A stretch of DNA of 15,803 nucleotides from CAYVQE01 sp964633205. GTDB lineage: Bacteria > Myxococcota > B64-G9. Both the position numbers and the translations under genes were made by a program. The stretch covers positions 1 through 15,803 of the forward strand of contig CAZWFN010000144.1 of NCBI GenBank assembly GCA_964633205.1, given 5' to 3'. The notes under the pieces are model-generated. The model had not been told where the DNA came from, ran no database searches, and saw only the letters and a list, made by a program, of their open reading frames with translations. Below, piece by piece: positions 14,023 through 15,803 of this stretch (position 1 is its first letter; each line of letters starts with the position of its first letter).

Positions 14023-14083
14023 GAATCCACTTCCGAGAAGCGGCCGCCTGCGCCACCATCCGGACCGCTTCGGGGAGGCTGCG

Positions 14084-14527
14084 ATGCGCCTGCGCATGAT
14101 GCGATCCGTGGGCATACCTATTATCGCCCTGCTGTTCGCCAGCGCCAGCGGCTGCGGTCCCATGGCGTCCTTCGTGGCCACCGGACCGACCTTCGACTCC
14201 CGGCCGGAGGACGCTCCGGTGCGGGTCTTTCTGACCCGACCGCCCGATCAGCCCTACACCGAGATCGGCGTGGTCGAGGTGGCGGGCGGCGATCTGGCCT
14301 GGCGAGCCGACGAGGCCAAGCACGTCGCCCGCGCCCGCGGCGGCGACGCCATCATCCTGCTGCGCTCGTCCCCCCAGGTCGCCACCAGTACCGATCACGA
14401 ATCGATCGACGTCGAGGTGAACGACCCGAAGACGAACGAGACCACCAGCGCCACCATCGAGGTACCGATCGTCGACACTTACAGCTACCAGCGCGACCTC
14501 TATATCGTCGCCCGGCTGGGCGAGTGA
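14084..14527 (+). CDS. Small sigma-54-driven lipoprotein, unknown function
   Basis: This 147-residue protein starts at ATG 14084, with GGGGAGG 5 nt upstream; this start lies downstream of the sigma-54 promoter, unlike the in-frame codon at 14018. The signal peptide (MRLRMMRSVGIPIIALLFAS) ends at SASGC, giving Cys24 as the lipidated residue, though the lipobox lacks a Leu or Val at -3. The mature part reads VRVFLTRPPDQPYTEIGVVE and later HVARARGGDAIILLRSS, and ends DLYIVARLGE. The pattern "Y..IG.v.v" followed by "A...GgDAIil" occurs in several families of small bacterial lipoproteins with an alpha/beta fold. No enzyme motif is seen. Control by sigma-54 suggests it is switched on by a specific signal such as starvation, development or envelope stress. 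Confidence 0.82.
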   Translation: MRLRMMRSVGIPIIALLFASASGCGPMASFVATGPTFDSRPEDAPVRVFLTRPPDQPYTEIGVVEVAGGDLAWRADEAKHVARARGGDAIILLRSSPQVATSTDHESIDVEVNDPKTNETTSATIEVPIVDTYSYQRDLYIVARLGE

Positions 14528-14528
14528 C

Positions 14529-14735
14529 ACCCGCCGCGCCGCGGTCTGCGCCGCGCTGGGCTACGACTGCCATCCGAGCTTCGACTACTACAAGACCAGG
14601 TACGAATACGATGATTGCACCAGCCATGCCTCGTTGCTGGACTGGACCGACGCCAGCTACTGCCAGGCCGAGGTCACCGACGACCCCTTCGACGAGGCCA
14701 ACTACTGGCCCTGCCGCTGCTGGTACACCTTCTGA
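14529..14735 (+). pseudogene. C-terminal remnant of a Tyr/Cys-rich protein, no start codon
   Basis: The frame from about 14529 to the TGA at 14733-14735 encodes 68 residues with clear coding bias: nearly every third base is G or C. It reads TRRAAVCAALGYDCHPSFDY and later SYCQAEVTDD, and ends YWPCRCWYTF. It is rich in Tyr, Asp and Cys (seven Cys), as in a disulfide-bonded secreted protein. Upstream the frame stays open to 14421 but contains no ATG, GTG or TTG and runs through the lipoprotein gene out of frame. It begins right after that gene's stop. The likeliest reading is the tail of a gene whose front was lost when the two segments were joined. A non-canonical CTG start at 14556 without a ribosome-binding site is less likely. 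Confidence 0.6.
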
Positions 14736-14762
14736 GCGGGCCGGGCCTGCCGGTGATGGTGG

Positions 14763-15632
14763 TTACTGGCAGCTGAACTGCAGGGTGCAAGACCAGGGGT
14801 CGAAGTCGGGCCGGCTGTTGGGGGGAAATCGGGTATTGTCGGGAAACAGAAACGGTTGATCGAAGTAGTAGCTCGTCAGCAGGTAGCTGCAGGGCCCGGC
14901 GTTATAGCCCTCGGCTCCATAGAAATACGATAACAGGGTATCGTCCGCACAATTCCCGTCCAGCGACAGGTTGGTGTCATCCAGCAACTCGTAGCCGGTC
15001 TGCTCGTCGTAGACGACAACCTCATCGCATTCGCACATCGGCTTGGGCGGGGTCTGGCCGGCCGGGACCTGGACCACCAGGTTCCAGTAGGCGTAAGGCG
15101 CCACGCTGCCGTCGCTGAGCAGGGGCGCGATGCGCACGGTGAAGGCATGGCCGCCGAACTCGGCCACCGGGTGCACCACCGCCCGCAGGGTGACCCGGCT
15201 GCCGTCGAAGTCGGCCGCATCCGGGGTCACCAGATGGTAGCGCTCGGCGGTATCGTCGTAGTCGGCCTGGATCACGTGGGCGATGAAGCCCTGCACCGAG
15301 CCGTCGTCCAGCGGCGTGGAGTAGGTGTCGAGCACGACCTCGAACCAGACGTCGAACTCCACCGAGTCGGGCACGTTCAGCGCGGCCGGGGCGATGTTGT
15401 TCGGCGCCTCGACGCCGCGCACGAAAGGATCATCCACGTTCGATTCGGGCGGGGCGCCGTCCTCGATGGTCTCGTTGTCGAACTCGATGCCGTCGGTGAA
15501 CTCCTCGGCCAGCGCCTCGCTGATCTCGCCGGCGTCGATGTTCGACTCGTCGCAGCCGGCCCCCGCGGTCAACGTGACCGAGGCGGACAGCAGGCAAATG
15601 AACAAAACCCGATAGCGCTGAACCGAGACCAT
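14763..15632 (-). CDS. Secreted or lipid-anchored protein, unknown function
   Basis: This 289-residue protein starts at ATG 15632 with AAGGAG 9 nt upstream; the longer frame to 15683 has no such site. The signal peptide (RYRVLFICLLSASVTLTAGA) is followed by GCDES. Cys27 may be lipidated, but the residues before it (AGAG) are a weak lipobox, so an ordinary signal peptide is possible. The next 60 residues are acidic and low-complexity. The central part (about 90-200) looks beta-rich, for example SVEFDVWFEVVLDTYSTPLD and HAFTVRIAPLLSDGSVAPYA. A Cys/Tyr-rich end follows (CECDE, NCADD, CSYLLTSYYF, SCTLQFSC). No family is recognised. It converges on the gene remnant with 27 nt between stops. Confidence 0.8.
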   Translation of the reverse strand: MVSVQRYRVLFICLLSASVTLTAGAGCDESNIDAGEISEALAEEFTDGIEFDNETIEDGAPPESNVDDPFVRGVEAPNNIAPAALNVPDSVEFDVWFEVVLDTYSTPLDDGSVQGFIAHVIQADYDDTAERYHLVTPDAADFDGSRVTLRAVVHPVAEFGGHAFTVRIAPLLSDGSVAPYAYWNLVVQVPAGQTPPKPMCECDEVVVYDEQTGYELLDDTNLSLDGNCADDTLLSYFYGAEGYNAGPCSYLLTSYYFDQPFLFPDNTRFPPNSRPDFDPWSCTLQFSCQ

Positions 15633-15803
15633 GTCGACTCGCTCCTTGCAGAGATTTATCGGAAGCCCGTCCCCAGAAGCCACCTAGCACGCCGCCGCGG
15701 GCCGGTCAAACCCAGCGTCTCCTCCCTATGAGCGATCCGCGCTGTAGAGGTTTTCGATTGAGCTGAGCGGCCAGCCAACAGTCACCTCCCCCGCGCGGCA
15801 CGC
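15633..15803. other. Upstream region of the last gene, to the window edge
   Basis: No gene is visible. On the minus strand TTGACC lies at 15709-15704, but the hexamer 17 nt further on (TAGGTG) is a poor -10 box, so no promoter is called with confidence. Confidence 0.4.

Noticed and set aside
15681..15709. TTGACC-N17-TAGGTG as the promoter of the last gene (minus strand)
   Set aside because: The -10 hexamer agrees with consensus at too few positions.

Overview
The window is very GC-rich, apart from one AT-rich gap, with dense long genes and almost exclusively G/C third codon positions. It encodes mostly secreted, lipid-anchored or envelope proteins. Several traits point to a Myxococcota-type (formerly deltaproteobacterial) Gram-negative: a C-terminal GGGC / hydrophobic stretch / RRRR tail like the MYXO-CTERM sorting signal, Cys-rich CGDGxC repeats, an S1 trypsin-fold protease lipoprotein, a histone H1-like Lys/Ala protein and a textbook sigma-54 promoter. 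The lineage is inferred from these traits; no rRNA or marker gene is present.

Layout. (1) 2-1285 (+): the 3' part of a surface metallophosphoesterase with a purple-acid-phosphatase-type N-terminal domain. (2) 10035-1311 (-): an apparent four-gene envelope operon. It encodes a giant AsmA/YdbH-like inner-membrane protein, a lipoprotein with a YdbL/DUF1318-like C-terminus (ATGA overlap), an exported beta-propeller plus TPR-like protein (GTG start, 7-nt overlap), and a monoheme c-type cytochrome lipoprotein. (3) 10110-10868 (+): a divergent promoter candidate, a small ORF and a three-TM protein of ExbB/TolQ-like layout. (4) 11761-10897 (-): a histone H1-like protein with an embedded helix-turn-helix, followed by a small helical protein. 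(5) 11825-12414: an AT-rich stretch without a convincing gene, holding inverted repeats. (6) 12484-13755 (+): an S1 protease lipoprotein with tandem Cys-rich repeats, followed by a strong hairpin. (7) 13917-14527 (+): two near-identical dyads 30 bp apart, a perfect-consensus sigma-54 promoter and a small lipoprotein gene. (8) 14529-14735 (+): the C-terminal remnant of a Tyr/Cys-rich protein with no start codon. (9) 15632-14763 (-): an unrecognised secreted or lipoprotein gene.

The best candidate for a coherent, under-described system is the minus-strand operon. It resembles a myxobacterial version of the E. coli YdbH-YnbE-YdbL intermembrane lipid-transport module, with the lipoprotein and YdbL-like roles apparently in one polypeptide and with propeller/TPR and cytochrome lipoprotein genes downstream. 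The second is the sigma-54 regulatory region driving the small lipoprotein gene. All functional assignments rest on reading motifs by eye; no database search was run.
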